A stretch of 14,561 bases of DNA. Source: Betaproteobacteria bacterium (GTDB lineage: Bacteria > Pseudomonadota > Gammaproteobacteria > Burkholderiales > SG8-39). How positions within the stretch are numbered: position 1 is the stretch's first letter; each line of letters starts with the position of its first letter. The stretch spans positions 1 through 14,561 of the forward strand of contig VBDM01000024.1 of NCBI GenBank assembly GCA_005881355.1, read 5' to 3'. This document shows, piece by piece, positions 13,704-14,561 of this stretch. A model generated the notes under the pieces. The model saw only the letters and a list, made by a program, of their open reading frames with translations, was not told the origin of the DNA and searched no databases. The position numbers and the translations under genes are program-made.

Positions 13704-14561
13704 CTAAACGCTCAGTTTCATGGGCAGGATGATCATCTGCATGCCGAGCAGGTGAAAGCGCCGTTGCAGCGCCATTGCCGCCTGGTTGTGCAGCAGTTGG
13801 GTGAACCAGTTGTCGTGGTCGAAGATCAGCTTGCTGGTGAAAAAGATCGCATTGGGGAATTCGGCCTGAACGCGCTCGGCGAGCCGCGTGAATTCGTCGA
13901 TCGGATCGGTGCCGAAGGCGAGGTAGGACTTTGCCGCCCAGCCCTTGCTGTTGCAGAAGTTGACGAAGTAGAAAAGGGAGGCGTTCGCCTCCACCTTCAT
14001 CGCCTCGAGGTCTTCGCGCCCGCCGAAGCTCTGGGAGTCCACAGTGCGCGCGTTGACGAAGATGAAGTTCCTGAAGTGGTCCGGAAACATGCGCTGGACC
14101 CAGAGCAGCGCGTGCAGCCCGCCTCCGCGCGACGAGCCCACCAGAAACGCCGCAGTGGGACGGGTGGGATCGGGCTTGGGCGGATTGGCCACGCTGCCGA
14201 ACGGAATGCCGGCGAAATCGGCGTCGATTTTCTTCAGCTGGCGCCTGGTCCAGTCGTAGTGGTTGCGGATAGTGACGCATGCGGCAATGATCGCGGCGAT
14301 GATCAGCGCCGCGATCCATCCGCCTTCGAGGAATTTCTCGGCGAGCAGCATGAGCAGAATGCCCGCGCAAACGATGAAACCGGTAGCCGACAACGCCAGT
14401 CTTCCGAGCCAATTGCGTCCGGCGCGGTGCCCGGCCCAGTACAGGCACAGCCCGAAGAGCGAAACAGCGAAGGTCAAGAACACGCTGACGCTGTAAAGGA
14501 CCACGAGCGTAGAGACGCTACCTCCGGTCCACAGAAGGATGAGGAGCGATGCGACCCCCAT
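13704..14561 (-). CDS. APC-type permease, C-terminal part (5' end outside window)
   Basis: The visible 285 residues are the C-terminal part of an inner-membrane transporter of the amino acid-polyamine-organocation type. The Met at the window edge is probably internal, because the frame is open to the last base and starts inside a hydrophobic segment. About four membrane helices are visible (roughly residues 1-12, 17-42, 55-75 and 81-98). Then comes a cytosolic tail of about 185 residues: RNHYDWTRRQLKKIDADF, FLVGSSRGGGLHALLWVQR, FIFVNARTVDS, IFFTSKLIFDHDNWFTQLLHN, and an end in MQMIILPMKLSV. The tail has alternating strands and helices that recall a universal-stress-like or regulatory domain; that is only an impression. 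The substrate cannot be told. It converges with the receiver gene. Confidence 0.75.
   Translation of the reverse strand: MGVASLLILLWTGGSVSTLVVLYSVSVFLTFAVSLFGLCLYWAGHRAGRNWLGRLALSATGFIVCAGILLMLLAEKFLEGGWIAALIIAAIIAACVTIRNHYDWTRRQLKKIDADFAGIPFGSVANPPKPDPTRPTAAFLVGSSRGGGLHALLWVQRMFPDHFRNFIFVNARTVDSQSFGGREDLEAMKVEANASLFYFVNFCNSKGWAAKSYLAFGTDPIDEFTRLAERVQAEFPNAIFFTSKLIFDHDNWFTQLLHNQAAMALQRRFHLLGMQMIILPMKLSV

Overview
This GC-rich window (codons mostly ending in G or C) looks like a chromosomal segment of a betaproteobacterium. The reason is the gene order transketolase - GAPDH - phosphoglycerate kinase - pyruvate kinase - aldolase - purC - purE - tsaC, together with protein sequences typical of that class. 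Whether the host is autotrophic (Calvin cycle) or only glycolytic cannot be decided here: the same tkt, gap and pgk enzymes serve both routes, and no RuBisCO or phosphoribulokinase gene is present.

Left part (1-8701): central carbon metabolism. A 5'-truncated transketolase is followed closely by gapA, then pgk. An orphan DGQHR-domain gene (relative of DndB, ParB/sulfiredoxin-like fold) lies on the minus strand between pgk and pyk. It converges with pgk over a short hairpin and diverges from pyk over a structured 254-base intergenic region. After pyk come a sugar phosphate isomerase/epimerase-like gene, which appears to have lost an internal segment including a metal-binding glutamate, and a class I (Schiff-base) fructose-bisphosphate aldolase.

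Middle part (8704-11216): purC starts 2 bases after the aldolase stop and purE 2 bases after purC. tsaC/Sua5 follows immediately, with no purK between and with no ATG, GTG or TTG at the expected start. A tRNA-Ala with anticodon CGC and its own good sigma-70-type promoter follows.

Right part (11306-14561): signal transduction and transport. A soluble REC-histidine kinase overlaps by ATGA with a NarL-type response regulator. A stand-alone receiver protein with a TTG start follows. On the opposite strand is the C-terminal part of an APC-type permease with a cytosolic tail, cut by the window end.

No insertion sequence, integrase, CRISPR array or phage gene was seen. No stretch longer than 300 bases lacks a gene; the largest gaps are 5019-5272 and 13048-13223, both described below. 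The best candidates for something little described are the orphan DGQHR gene with its structured upstream region, the deleted epimerase-like protein, and the purE/tsaC junction.
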